Shown piece by piece: positions 1-8,211 of a stretch of DNA of 29,585 nt. The notes under the pieces are model-generated. The model was not told the DNA's origin. It did not search any database and worked only from the letters and a program-made list of their open reading frames with translations. The stretch comes from JBOGJI01 sp050747865 (GTDB lineage Bacteria; Acidobacteriota; Thermoanaerobaculia; Multivoradales; JAHEKO01), in NCBI GenBank assembly GCA_050747865.1, contig JBOGJI010000090.1:1-29585 (forward strand), in the 5' to 3' direction. Positions within the stretch are counted from its first letter, which is position 1; each line of letters begins with the position of its first letter. The position numbers were made by a program, and so were the translations under genes.

Positions 1-2097
1 GCCCTGCAGTCCGTGCTGCGCGTCCTGCGCGACCGCGCCGGCGAGCTGGAGCCCGGCAGGCGGCTGTCGCTGACCGACCTGGCGCTCGCCCTCGCCCACG
101 GCGAGCACGGCGTCTCGGTCCCGGAGCGACAGGCGCTCGCGGCCCTGGAGGGCAGCCTGGGCATCGTCGGGCCGGAGGCCACCAGCGCCCTGCTCGCCGC
201 AGGGCGCCCGGCGGCGGAGCCGCGCCGGCCGCAGCCTTCGTTCGATGCCGCGGAGCTCGCCGACCTGCTCGACGGTCCGCAGCGGGCCGTGCGCTGGCGG
301 CTGCGTGAGCTGCTGTCCACCGACGAGTTCGCCTACGTGCGCGACCTGCCACGCGCCGAATATCGCGAGCAGGTCCTGGCCTGGTGCCGGCGGCTCGCCG
401 ACGAGGGGCTGGGCGCTTTGGGCAATCCGGTCGAGCACGGCGGAGGCGGCGACACGCCCGCCTTCCTCGCCGCCTTCGAGACCCTCGCCCATCACGACCT
501 CTCCCTGCTGGTGAAGTTCGGGGTCCAGTTCGGGCTCTTCGGCGGCAGCATCCTGCAGCTCGGCACCGAGCGCCACCACCGCGAGCTGCTGCCCCGCGCC
601 GCGCGCCTCGAGCTTCCCGGCGGCTTCGCCATGACCGAGAGCGGCCACGGCTCCAACGTGCAGGACCTCGAGACCGTGGCCCGCTACGACGCGGAGACGC
701 AGGAGTTCATCGTCCACACCCCGCACCCCGCGGCGCGCAAGGAGTTCATCGGCAACGCCGCCTGCCACGGCCGCATGGTCACCGTGTTCGCGCGGCTCCA
801 CGCCGACGGCGGCGAGCACGGCGTACACGCCCTGCTGGTGCCGATCCGCGACGACGAGGGCAACCCGCTGCCGGGAGTCACGATCGAGGACTGCGGCGGC
901 AAGATGGGCTTGGAGGGGGTCGACAACGGCATCTTGGCCTTCGACCGGGTCCGGGTCCCGCGCCAGAACCTCCTCGATCGATTCGCCTCGGTGGGCGCCG
1001 ACGGGACCTATTCGAGCCCGATCCAGTCCCAGGGCAAGCGCTTCTTCACCATGCTCGGGACCCTGGTGGGCGGCCGGGTCAGCGTGGCGCTGGCGTCGCT
1101 GTCGGCGGCCAAATCGGCACTGACCATCGCCGTCCGCTACGGGGAGCGCCGCCGGCAGTTCGGCGCCAGCGGCGAACCGGAAGCCCCGGTGCTCGACTAT
1201 CTCGCCCACCAGCGCCGGCTGCTGCCGCGGCTGGCCAGGACCTACGCCCTGCACTTCTCCCTGCGCTCCCTGGCCGACCGCTATGTCGAGGCCCTCGACG
1301 ACGACGAGAAGCGTCGCGAGGTCGAGACCCTGGCCGCGGGCTTGAAGGCCTACGCCACCTGGCACTGCAGCGACACGGTCCAGATCTGCCGCGAGTGCTG
1401 CGGCGGCGCCGGCTATCTGAGCGCCAACCGCCTGGGCACGCTCAAGGCGGACACCGACGTCTTCACCACCTTCGAAGGCGACAACGTGGTGCTGCTGCAG
1501 CTCGTCGCCAGGAACCTGCTCTCCGGCCTGCGCCGGCAGTTCGGCGACATGGGCCTGCTCTCCCTCGCCCGCTACCTGGGGGACCTGGCGGCGTTGTCCC
1601 TGGCCGAGCGCAACCCCGTGGTCACCCACGACAGCCGATCCGAGCACCTGCGCGACCGCGACTTCCACCTCGGTACCCTGCGCTACCGGGCCGAGCGCCA
1701 GCTCCGCTCCCTGGCGCGCCGCCTCAAGGAACGGCTCGATGCCGGCGTCGACCCGCAGGCGGCGGTGAGCGACATCCAGGACCACATGCTCGCGGCGGCG
1801 TACGCGCATGTGGAATCGTTCGTGCTTCAGCGTTTTGACGATGCGGTCACCGGGCTCGACGAGGGGCCGATCCGTGCGGTTCTGGAGCGCCTGCGCCAGT
1901 TCTACGCTCTGGCGGCGATCGAGGCCGATCGCGGCTGGTTCCTGGAGGCCGACGTCCTCTCCGACGGCAAGTCGCGCGCGATCCGCGCCGAGATCAACCG
2001 GCTCTGCGGCGAGATCCGCCACGACGCCCGCGCCCTCGTCGACGCCTTCCGCATCCCGGATCCGCTGCTGGCGGCGCCCATCGCCGTCGAGACCTGA
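1..2097 (+). CDS. acyl-CoA oxidase/dehydrogenase family flavoprotein (5' end outside window)
   Basis: The frame is open to the left edge. The first in-window start is GTG at 13 (694 aa from there), but the true start may lie upstream. A region of about 80 residues precedes the acyl-CoA dehydrogenase N-terminal helices. Next comes the mid-domain segment GGFAMTESGHGSNVQDLET, which in this family lines the FAD and substrate site. The C-terminal half has ACOX-type features: CRECCGGAGYLSANRLG followed by TTFEGDNVVLLQL, whose Glu (about residue 488 from GTG 13) is the expected catalytic base. Members oxidise acyl-CoA to trans-2-enoyl-CoA. True oxidases give electrons to O2, and dehydrogenases give them to ETF. 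The ETF-QO gene 2 kb downstream makes ETF a possible acceptor, by inference. The family is secure; the electron acceptor and chain length are not. Confidence 0.88.
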   Translation, partial: ALQSVLRVLRDRAGELEPGRRLSLTDLALALAHGEHGVSVPERQALAALEGSLGIVGPEATSALLAAGRPAAEPRRPQPSFDAAELADLLDGPQRAVRWRLRELLSTDEFAYVRDLPRAEYREQVLAWCRRLADEGLGALGNPVEHGGGGDTPAFLAAFETLAHHDLSLLVKFGVQFGLFGGSILQLGTERHHRELLPRAARLELPGGFAMTESGHGSNVQDLETVARYDAETQEFIVHTPHPAARKEFIGNAACHGRMVTVFARLHADGGEHGVHALLVPIRDDEGNPLPGVTIEDCGGKMGLEGVDNGILAFDRVRVPRQNLLDRFASVGADGTYSSPIQSQGKRFFTMLGTLVGGRVSVALASLSAAKSALTIAVRYGERRRQFGASGEPEAPVLDYLAHQRRLLPRLARTYALHFSLRSLADRYVEALDDDEKRREVETLAAGLKAYATWHCSDTVQICRECCGGAGYLSANRLGTLKADTDVFTTFEGDNVVLLQLVARNLLSGLRRQFGDMGLLSLARYLGDLAALSLAERNPVVTHDSRSEHLRDRDFHLGTLRYRAERQLRSLARRLKERLDAGVDPQAAVSDIQDHMLAAAYAHVESFVLQRFDDAVTGLDEGPIRAVLERLRQFYALAAIEADRGWFLEADVLSDGKSRAIRAEINRLCGEIRHDARALVDAFRIPDPLLAAPIAVET

Positions 2098-2117
2098 ACC
2101 GGAAGGAGACACCCAAC

Positions 2118-2972
2118 ATGCCCGAATACGACCCGCCCCGGTCTGAGCCCGACATCGACCTCGAGCTCGAGCCCTCCGCCGAGCTGCCCCCCTGGCTGGA
2201 GCGCCGGCAGCGCCCGCGCTGGCCCTGGGGCGTCGCCCTCCTGGTCCTCATCGCGGCCGGCGTCCTCGCCTTCCTCTACTGGCGGGCCCGCACCGCCGCC
2301 CCGTCGGCCGGCGACATCGCCGAGCGCCCGACCGAGGAACCGGCCACCGTCCCCGCCCCCACGCTCGAAGAAGCCCCCGCCGCGCCGGTTCCCCCGCTGG
2401 ACGCCAGCGACGACTGGGCCCGCCGCCAGGCCCGGGCCCTGTCCGACGATCCCCTGATGGCGCGCGCCGTGAGCGGCGAAGACCTGATCCGCCGTGCGGT
2501 CGTCTCGGTCATCAACGCCGCCGAAGGCGTCTCGCCGCGCCGTCAGTTCCCCGGTCTGGCACCGGATCAGCCGTTCGCCCCGGACACCCAGGGCGGCCGG
2601 GCCTTCCTGGGCGTCACTTCCTACGGCCGCTACGACCGCCTGGCCTCGCTGGTCGACTCCCTCGACCCCGAGGCCTGTGCCGGCGCCTACCGCCTGGCCC
2701 GCCCGCTGCTCGACGCCGCGTTCCGCGAGCAGGGCTATCCCGAGCAGAGCTTCAACGGCATGCTCCGCCGCGCCCTCTCCCAGGTCCAGGCCACCCCCAC
2801 GCCCACCGAGCCTTTGGCCCTCGAGCGCGCCGTCCGCAGCTGGCGTTTCGTCGACCCCGAGCTCGAGGCCCTGAGCCCCCTGCAGAAACAGCTCCTGCGC
2901 ATGGGCCCGCGCAACCGCGACCTCATCCAGTCCAAGCTGGAAGCGATCGTCGCCCGCCTGAACCCCGAGTGA
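2118..2972 (+). CDS. DUF3014 domain membrane-anchored protein
   Basis: This 284-aa protein starts at an ATG preceded by a good Shine-Dalgarno (GGAAGGAGA at 2100-2108), 20 bp after the acyl-CoA oxidase stop. The N-terminus is acidic and proline-rich, followed by one transmembrane helix at about residues 38-56 (WGVALLVLIAAGVLAFLYW). A Pro/Ala/Glu-rich linker leads to the globular part from about residue 95. That part (DDPLMARAVSGEDLIRRAVV, then YGRYDRLASLVDSLD and SPLQKQLLRMGPRN) matches what I know of the DUF3014 family. No biochemical role is established for it. The topology suggests a cytoplasmic N-terminus and a periplasmic domain. Its stop overlaps the next start by 4 bp (GTGA), so the two genes are probably translationally coupled. 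Confidence 0.8.
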   Translation: MPEYDPPRSEPDIDLELEPSAELPPWLERRQRPRWPWGVALLVLIAAGVLAFLYWRARTAAPSAGDIAERPTEEPATVPAPTLEEAPAAPVPPLDASDDWARRQARALSDDPLMARAVSGEDLIRRAVVSVINAAEGVSPRRQFPGLAPDQPFAPDTQGGRAFLGVTSYGRYDRLASLVDSLDPEACAGAYRLARPLLDAAFREQGYPEQSFNGMLRRALSQVQATPTPTEPLALERAVRSWRFVDPELEALSPLQKQLLRMGPRNRDLIQSKLEAIVARLNPE

Positions 2973-4114
2973 GCAACGCGCCTTTCCATCGCGCGGCCGG
3001 CGTTCTGGCCGTCGGCCTCGCCTTGTGTTTGGCGGCCTGCGCCGGGCGGCCCAGACCCGCGACCGTCCCTGCCCCTCCGACCGTCGATCTCGAGTTCCTC
3101 GGCATGGCCGTCCTGCCGGGAGACCTGGAGATCAGTGGCGTCCCCGTCGGCGGCCTCTCCGGCCTCGCCTGGGACGCCACCACCGGAACCTGGCTCACGG
3201 TCTCCGACGACGCCGCCGTCCGCGGCCCGGCACGCGTCTACCACCTCGCCATCGACCTCGACAACGGGCGCCTCACCGACCAAGGCCTCGCGGTCCTCGA
3301 AACGATCGAGCTCCGAGACAAGGGCGGCCGCCCCTACGCCCCCCACACCGTGGACCCCGAGGGGATCACCCTCCTGCCGGACGGCACCTTCTACGTGAGC
3401 TCCGAAGGCAACGCCGGGCAGGCCATCCCCCCCTTCGTCCGCCACTTCGCGCCAGACGGCGACCTCCTCGACGAGATCCCGCTCCCTCCCCACGTCCACC
3501 CAAACGGCGACGGCACCCGGGGCGTGCGCCAGAACACCGGACTCGAGGCCCTGGGCCTCACCGCCGACACCCGCTGGCTGTTCACCGCCACCGAGAGCGC
3601 CCTCGCCCAGGACGGCCCGGCCAACGACCCCGACGCCGACAGCCCCGCACGCCTCCTCCGCTACAACCGACGCAACGGCAAGCTCGCGAGCGAGCACATC
3701 TACATGCTGGGACCGCTACCCGCCCTCCCCGACCCCCCGGACGGAATCGCGGTCAAGGGCGTGACCGAGCTCCTACCCCTCACCGAAAACGACCTCCTGG
3801 TCCTGGAACGCGCCTACGTCCAGGGCCGCGGCAACACCGTCGAGCTCTACCTCGCGACCCTCCACGGCGCCTCCGACATCTCGAACATCCCATCCCTGAC
3901 CGCAGCCAATCTGACGCCCCAACGCCCCCTCCCCAAGCATCTCGTCCTCGATTTCGCCACCCTGGGCGTCCCCGTCGACAACCTGGAAGGCATGGCCCTG
4001 GGCCCCCATTTCCCCGACGGCCGACGCCTATTCATCGTCGTCAGCGACAACAACTTCAACCAAGAGACCCAACTCACCCAGTTCCTCGCCTTCGCGATGA
4101 CCCCAAGCTCATAA
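2969..4114 (+). CDS. esterase-like activity of phytase family lipoprotein
   Basis: This 381-aa protein starts at GTG 2969, overlapping the previous stop by 4 bp. The N-terminus is a lipoprotein signal (AGVLAVGLALCLAACAG) with an LAAC lipobox, so it is likely anchored in the periplasm or outer membrane. The mature part has the phytase-like beta-propeller motifs of the family Pfam calls esterase-like activity of phytase: GGLSGLAWDATTGTWLTVSD, then DPEGITLLPDGTFYVSSEG, NTGLEALGLTADTRWLFTAT, VDNLEGMALGP and LFIVVSDNNF. Family members are associated with phosphoester or ester hydrolysis, but the substrate is rarely known. Only the fold and the secretion route are well supported here. Confidence 0.82.
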   Translation: MSNAPFHRAAGVLAVGLALCLAACAGRPRPATVPAPPTVDLEFLGMAVLPGDLEISGVPVGGLSGLAWDATTGTWLTVSDDAAVRGPARVYHLAIDLDNGRLTDQGLAVLETIELRDKGGRPYAPHTVDPEGITLLPDGTFYVSSEGNAGQAIPPFVRHFAPDGDLLDEIPLPPHVHPNGDGTRGVRQNTGLEALGLTADTRWLFTATESALAQDGPANDPDADSPARLLRYNRRNGKLASEHIYMLGPLPALPDPPDGIAVKGVTELLPLTENDLLVLERAYVQGRGNTVELYLATLHGASDISNIPSLTAANLTPQRPLPKHLVLDFATLGVPVDNLEGMALGPHFPDGRRLFIVVSDNNFNQETQLTQFLAFAMTPSS

Positions 4115-4164
4115 CCCCCGGGTGGGAAGGCGTCCGAGGGGCGGGGGGCAGCTACCAGATTCGG

Positions 4165-4178
4165 TAGGATCCACGACA
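4165..4178 (+). promoter_or_regulatory. candidate -10 box directly upstream of ETF-QO
   Basis: TAGGAT at 4165-4170 ends 7 bp before the ETF-QO ATG at 4178, and no Shine-Dalgarno lies between. If it is a -10 element, transcription would begin at or near the A of the ATG, giving a leaderless message. No convincing -35 is visible. The call rests on position and on similar arrangements elsewhere in the window. Confidence 0.35.
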
Positions 4179-5851
4179 TGCAGGAAATAGAGCGCGAACG
4201 GCTCGACGTCGATGTGCTCTTCGTCGGCGCCGGCCCGGCAAGCCTGGCGGGCGCCTGGCGTCTCGGGCAGTTGCTCGCCGAGCACAACGCAACGGCCAGC
4301 GAGCCCATGGAGCTGTCGATCGCGGTGCTGGAGAAGGGCCAGGAGATCGGCAGCCACGCCTTGTCGGGGGCGGTGGTCGACCCGCGGGCGCTCAAAGAGC
4401 TCGATCCCGACGGCTGGACGGAGGCGCCGTTCGAGGGCCCGGTGGAGCGGGAGCGGCTGCTCTGGCTGACCCGCCGCCGCGCCCTCCCCTTCCCGGTCAT
4501 CCCCCCACCCCTGCGCAACCACGGCAAATACGTAGCCTCCCTGGGCAAGCTGCTGAGATGGATGGCCGCCAAGACCGAAGAGGCCGGCGCCGACATCTTC
4601 TGCGAGTTCCCCGCCCGCGAGCTCCTGCTCGAAGGCGACCGGGTCGTGGGCGTGCGCACCGGCGACCGCGGCGTCGACCGCGAAGGCAACCGCAAGGCCA
4701 ACTTCGAGCCCGGCGTGGACATCCACGCCCGAGTCGTGGTCCTCGGCGAAGGCCCGCGCGGCACCCTGGCCAAGCAGCTCCACCAGAGCCAGGGACTCTC
4801 TGACAGCCGCAATCCCCAGACCTATTCGATCGGCATCAAAGAACTGTGGAAACTCCCACCTGGCCGCATCGGCGCCGGCGACGTCGTCCACACCATGGGC
4901 CGGCCCCTGGACCTCGACACCTTCGGCGGCGGCTTCCTCTACGGCATGCGCGACAACCACCTGATCGTCGGCCTGGTCGTCGGCCTCGACTACGAAGATC
5001 CGCTGCTCGACCCCCACGCCCTGTTCCAGGACTTCAAGATCCACCCGGAGATCGCCGGCCTGCTCGCCGGCGGCGAGCTGGTCGGCTACGGCGCCAAGGC
5101 CATCCCCGAGGGAGGCTGGTGGGCCATGCCCCGCGGCCACGGCGACGGGTTCCTCCTCGTCGGCGACTCCGGCGGCTTCCTCAACTCCCAGCGCTTGAAG
5201 GGCATCCACCTGGCGATGAAGTCCGGCATGCTGGCGGCCGAGACCGCCTTCGAGGCGCTGCGCGGCGGCGAAGCCACGGCGGACCGCCTCGCTCGCTATG
5301 AGGAGAAGGTCGCCGCGAGCTGGATCCGCGACGAGCTGTGGCCGGTGCGCAACTTCCACCAGGCCTTCGAGCACGGAACCCTGGCCGGCATGTTCCAGGC
5401 CGCCGCGGGCATGCTCACCGGCGGGCGCGGCTGGGGCATCTTCGACCGCCTGGACAACCGGCCGGGCCACGAGCGCATGCGCAAGCTCGACGGGAAGCCC
5501 GCGGCGCCGCCCGCACCCTCCTACGATGGCAAGCTCACCTTCGACCGCCTGGCGGATGTCTACCACTCGCGGACGGCGCACGACGAGGACCAGCCCGTCC
5601 ACCTGCTGGTCGCCGACACCGACATCTGCCACCAGCGCTGCGTCGTCGAATACGGCAACCCCTGCCAGCGCTTCTGCCCCGCCGCCGTCTACGAAATGGT
5701 CGACGACCCCTCGCAGCCGCGCGGCAAGCGCCTGCAGATCAACGCCAGCAACTGCGTCCACTGCAAGACCTGCGACATCGCCGATCCGTACGAGATCATC
5801 ACCTGGGTGCCGCCCGAAGGGGGCGGCGGGCCCAACTACAGCCGCATGTGA
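4178..5851 (+). CDS. electron transfer flavoprotein:ubiquinone oxidoreductase
   Basis: This 557-aa protein has the usual length of bacterial ETF-QO. The N-terminal FAD-binding motif is DVLFVGAGPASLAGAWRL (residues about 12-29), followed by the conserved IGSHALSGAVVDPRAL segment. The middle holds YSIGIKELWKLPP and LVGDSGGFLNSQRLKGIHLA, the second FAD-contact region. The C-terminal domain carries the 4Fe-4S ligands Cys500, Cys526, Cys529 and Cys532, with the family spacing (CX25CXXCXXC). The enzyme passes electrons from reduced ETF, and so from acyl-CoA dehydrogenases, to quinone at the inner membrane. It lies 63 bp after the phytase-like gene. No etfA or etfB is seen in this window. Confidence 0.96.
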   Translation: MQEIERERLDVDVLFVGAGPASLAGAWRLGQLLAEHNATASEPMELSIAVLEKGQEIGSHALSGAVVDPRALKELDPDGWTEAPFEGPVERERLLWLTRRRALPFPVIPPPLRNHGKYVASLGKLLRWMAAKTEEAGADIFCEFPARELLLEGDRVVGVRTGDRGVDREGNRKANFEPGVDIHARVVVLGEGPRGTLAKQLHQSQGLSDSRNPQTYSIGIKELWKLPPGRIGAGDVVHTMGRPLDLDTFGGGFLYGMRDNHLIVGLVVGLDYEDPLLDPHALFQDFKIHPEIAGLLAGGELVGYGAKAIPEGGWWAMPRGHGDGFLLVGDSGGFLNSQRLKGIHLAMKSGMLAAETAFEALRGGEATADRLARYEEKVAASWIRDELWPVRNFHQAFEHGTLAGMFQAAAGMLTGGRGWGIFDRLDNRPGHERMRKLDGKPAAPPAPSYDGKLTFDRLADVYHSRTAHDEDQPVHLLVADTDICHQRCVVEYGNPCQRFCPAAVYEMVDDPSQPRGKRLQINASNCVHCKTCDIADPYEIITWVPPEGGGGPNYSRM

Positions 5852-5852
5852 A

Positions 5853-5867
5853 GGGGCCGTCGGCCCC
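5853..5867 (+). other. small GC hairpin between ETF-QO stop and the peptidase RBS
   Basis: GGGGCC and GGCCCC flank a 3-nt loop (GTC), starting two bases after the ETF-QO stop codon. The Shine-Dalgarno GGGAGGA of the next gene follows at once. There is no T-tract, so a terminator is unlikely. It could affect 3' stability or downstream translation, but no function can be shown from the sequence. Confidence 0.4.
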
Positions 5868-5880
5868 GGGAGGACGTCCG

Positions 5881-8160
5881 ATGGTTCGATCCACCGCCAC
5901 CGCCGCCTGCCTGGTCGCCGCCCTCGCCGCGCCGCTCCTGGGCACGGCCCGGCAAGAAGAGCCCGCCGAGGCGCCGGCCTTCGATCTCGACGCCATCTTC
6001 GACGGCGCCGCCGGCGGCAAGGCGGCGTCGCGCCGCGTCTGGTCTCCCGACGGCAGGCGCCTGGCCTACGTCTGGGACGAAGGCGACGGCTCGGCGATCC
6101 GGGTCCTCGACGTCGCCTCGGGCGAGACCCGGTCGGTCTTCGCGCTCGGCGACCTCGGCTGGGCCAGCCGCGACGCCGACCCGACGCAGATCAGTGGCTC
6201 CGGCTACCAGTGGGCGCCGGACGGCGCGTCGCTGCTGGCCCAGCTCGGCACCGACCTCCACCTGATCGACGTCGCGACGGGCGAAGCCCGCCGGCTCACC
6301 GACACCGGGGAGCGCGAGAGCGGCCCCCGCTTCTCCCCCAACGGCAAGCGGATCTCCTTCGTGCGCGACTTCGACCTGCATCTGCTCGACCTAGCGACGG
6401 GCGAGGAGCGCGCGCTGACCGGCGACGGGGACGGCGACCGCATCCGCAACGGCATCCCGGACTGGGTCTACTGGGAGGAGATCTGGGGACGCGAGGCCGA
6501 CGGCTACTGGTGGAGCCCCGAGGGCGACGCCATCGCCTACTACCGCTTCGACGACTCGGCGGTGGGGCGTTACGCGCTGACCGATCTCGTGGCGCCATAT
6601 CCGGAGGTCACCTGGCAGCGCTACCCGACCGCCGGCACCGACAACCCGACCGTGCGGGTCGGCGTGTTGCGGCCGGCCGACGGGGCCACCACCTGGCTCG
6701 ACACCGGCTCCGGGCCCGACGTCTACCTCGCCCGCGTCGACTGGGCGGCCGACGGCTCCGCCGTGTACGTGCAGCGCCTGAACCGCGAGCAGACGCGCCT
6801 CGAGCTGCTGCGCTGCGACACCGCGGACGGCGACTGCGCCACTCTCCTCACGGAGGAGTGGCCGACCTGGGTGAACCTCACGAACGACTACCGCATCCTC
6901 GCCGACGGCCGCATCGTCTGGCCCTCCGAGCGCAGCGGCTGGAAGCAGCTCTACCTCTATGCCGCCGACGGCAAGCTGGTACGCCAGCTCACCCATGCCG
7001 CCGGCGCCGTGGCCTCCCTCGACGGCGTCGACGAGGAGGGCGGCACGCTGGTCTTCACGGCGTACGCCGAGCCGCCCCTGGGGGCGGCCCGCCGACAGGT
7101 CTTCCGCGTCCCGCTGGACGGCGGCGACGCCGCGCCGCTGACGCCGGCCTCGGGCTGGAGCTCGGCCCAGGTGGCCCCAAAAAGCGATTACTGGATCCAC
7201 GACTGGAGCGACGCCAACCGCCCCACGGAGACCGTCATCCGCGATGCCGCCGGCGAGGCCGTCGCCGAGCTGCCGGCGACGCCCGCCGAGCTCGTCGCCA
7301 GCGAGCTGCCGCGGTGGGAGCTGTTGACCATCCCGGGGCCGGAGGGGAGCGAGCTGCCCGCCCGCATGCTGCGCCCCGCCGATGTCGAGCCGGGCAAGCG
7401 ATACCCGGCGATCATGTACCACTACGGCGGCCCGGGATCCCAGGTGGTGCTGGACCGCTGGGAGGACTCGACCCGCGGCCTGTGGCTGAAGCTCATGGCC
7501 GAACGCGGCTACGCCGTCTTGAGCGTCGACAACCTGGGCTCGGCGTTTTTCGGCAAACGCGGCGAGGATCGCCAGCATCGTCGCTTCGGCGAGGTCAACC
7601 TGGCGGCGCAGCGCGCCGGCGTCGATTACCTGGCCTCGCTGCCCTTCGTCGACGCCGAACGGATCGGCATCTGGGGCTGGTCGGGCGGCGGTGCCAACAC
7701 CCTCTACGTGTTGACCCGGGCACCCGGAGTGTGGGGGGCCGGCGTAGCGGGCGCCCCGGTGACCGACTGGACGTTCTACGACTCGATCTGGACCGAGCGC
7801 TATCTCGACCACCCGGAGGACAACGCAGACGGCTACCGGGACTCCTCACCCCTCACCGCCGCCGCCGAGCTGCGCGACCGCCTGCTGATCGTGCACGGCA
7901 CCGCGGACGACAACGTCCACCCCAACAACACCGTCGCCTTCACCGCCAGGCTGACGGAGGCCGGGATCCCCTTCGAGTCGGCGATCTACCCGGGACAGAA
8001 GCACGGCTTCCGCGACCCCGCCGAGCGCCACTTCTACGAGAGGATGACCGAGTTCTTCGACCGGACGTTGGCTCCCCCCTCCCACCTTCCCGGGGACGAG
8101 GGATCAGGGAACAGGGTCAGGGCTGAGCATGTATCTACCCTGCGAACCCCTGACCCCTGA
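5881..8160 (+). CDS. S9B family dipeptidyl peptidase IV-like serine peptidase
   Basis: This 759-aa protein starts at ATG 5881, with GGGAGGA about 7 bp upstream. A signal peptide is visible (residues 1 to about 23, ACLVAALAAPLLGTA), so it is exported. Residues about 25-480 form the DPP IV beta-propeller, including WVYWEEIWGR with the double Glu that binds the substrate amino terminus, and GYWWSPEGDAIAYYRFDDS. The alpha/beta-hydrolase domain has the nucleophile Ser601 in GWSGGG, Asp676 in HGTADDNVH and His708 in QKHGF, a complete triad. Members cleave X-Pro or related dipeptides from N-termini. The hydrolase domain seems to end near residue 730. The last 29 residues are encoded by an intergenic repeat and are probably not functional. 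Confidence 0.95.
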   Translation: MVRSTATAACLVAALAAPLLGTARQEEPAEAPAFDLDAIFDGAAGGKAASRRVWSPDGRRLAYVWDEGDGSAIRVLDVASGETRSVFALGDLGWASRDADPTQISGSGYQWAPDGASLLAQLGTDLHLIDVATGEARRLTDTGERESGPRFSPNGKRISFVRDFDLHLLDLATGEERALTGDGDGDRIRNGIPDWVYWEEIWGREADGYWWSPEGDAIAYYRFDDSAVGRYALTDLVAPYPEVTWQRYPTAGTDNPTVRVGVLRPADGATTWLDTGSGPDVYLARVDWAADGSAVYVQRLNREQTRLELLRCDTADGDCATLLTEEWPTWVNLTNDYRILADGRIVWPSERSGWKQLYLYAADGKLVRQLTHAAGAVASLDGVDEEGGTLVFTAYAEPPLGAARRQVFRVPLDGGDAAPLTPASGWSSAQVAPKSDYWIHDWSDANRPTETVIRDAAGEAVAELPATPAELVASELPRWELLTIPGPEGSELPARMLRPADVEPGKRYPAIMYHYGGPGSQVVLDRWEDSTRGLWLKLMAERGYAVLSVDNLGSAFFGKRGEDRQHRRFGEVNLAAQRAGVDYLASLPFVDAERIGIWGWSGGGANTLYVLTRAPGVWGAGVAGAPVTDWTFYDSIWTERYLDHPEDNADGYRDSSPLTAAAELRDRLLIVHGTADDNVHPNNTVAFTARLTEAGIPFESAIYPGQKHGFRDPAERHFYERMTEFFDRTLAPPSHLPGDEGSGNRVRAEHVSTLRTPDP

Positions 8161-8186
8161 CCCCTGACCCCTGGGCGGGAGGGCGG
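8071..8186. repeat. heptamer-based palindromic repeat, copy A
   Basis: The left half has G-rich units (GGGATCA, GGGAACA, GGGTCAGGG at 8099-8122). After about 24 bp of unrelated sequence, the right half has three perfect CCCCTGA units (8147-8167) plus CCCCTGG, ending in a GGGCGGGAGGGCGGG tract. The halves are reverse complements in part: GGGTCAGGG at 8114-8122 can pair with any of the right-hand units. The element overlaps the 3' end of the peptidase gene, whose TGA stop is inside a heptamer. It lies between convergent genes, so it could act as a two-way terminator. It has no T-tract. Confidence 0.75.
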
Positions 8187-8211
8187 GAGGGCACCCCTGG
8201 GCGGGTCGGGG

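Noticed and set aside
4109..5761. 550-aa open frame on the minus strand opposite ETF-QO
   Set aside because: It has no family motif, is rich in Ala/Gly/Val/Asp as expected of antisense frames in GC-rich DNA, and lies fully opposite a clear ETF-QO gene.
6391..7812. 473-aa minus-strand open frame opposite the peptidase
   Set aside because: It shows no motif or RBS and mirrors the codon pattern of the plus-strand gene.
5298..8126. 942-aa Arg/Ala/Pro-rich open frame overlapping the peptidase in another frame
   Set aside because: The composition is typical of a shifted frame, and the real S9B frame has a signal peptide, RBS and full triad.
8071..8186. Heptamer repeat considered as a CRISPR array
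   Set aside because: Units are 7 bp with no unique spacers, and no cas genes are present.
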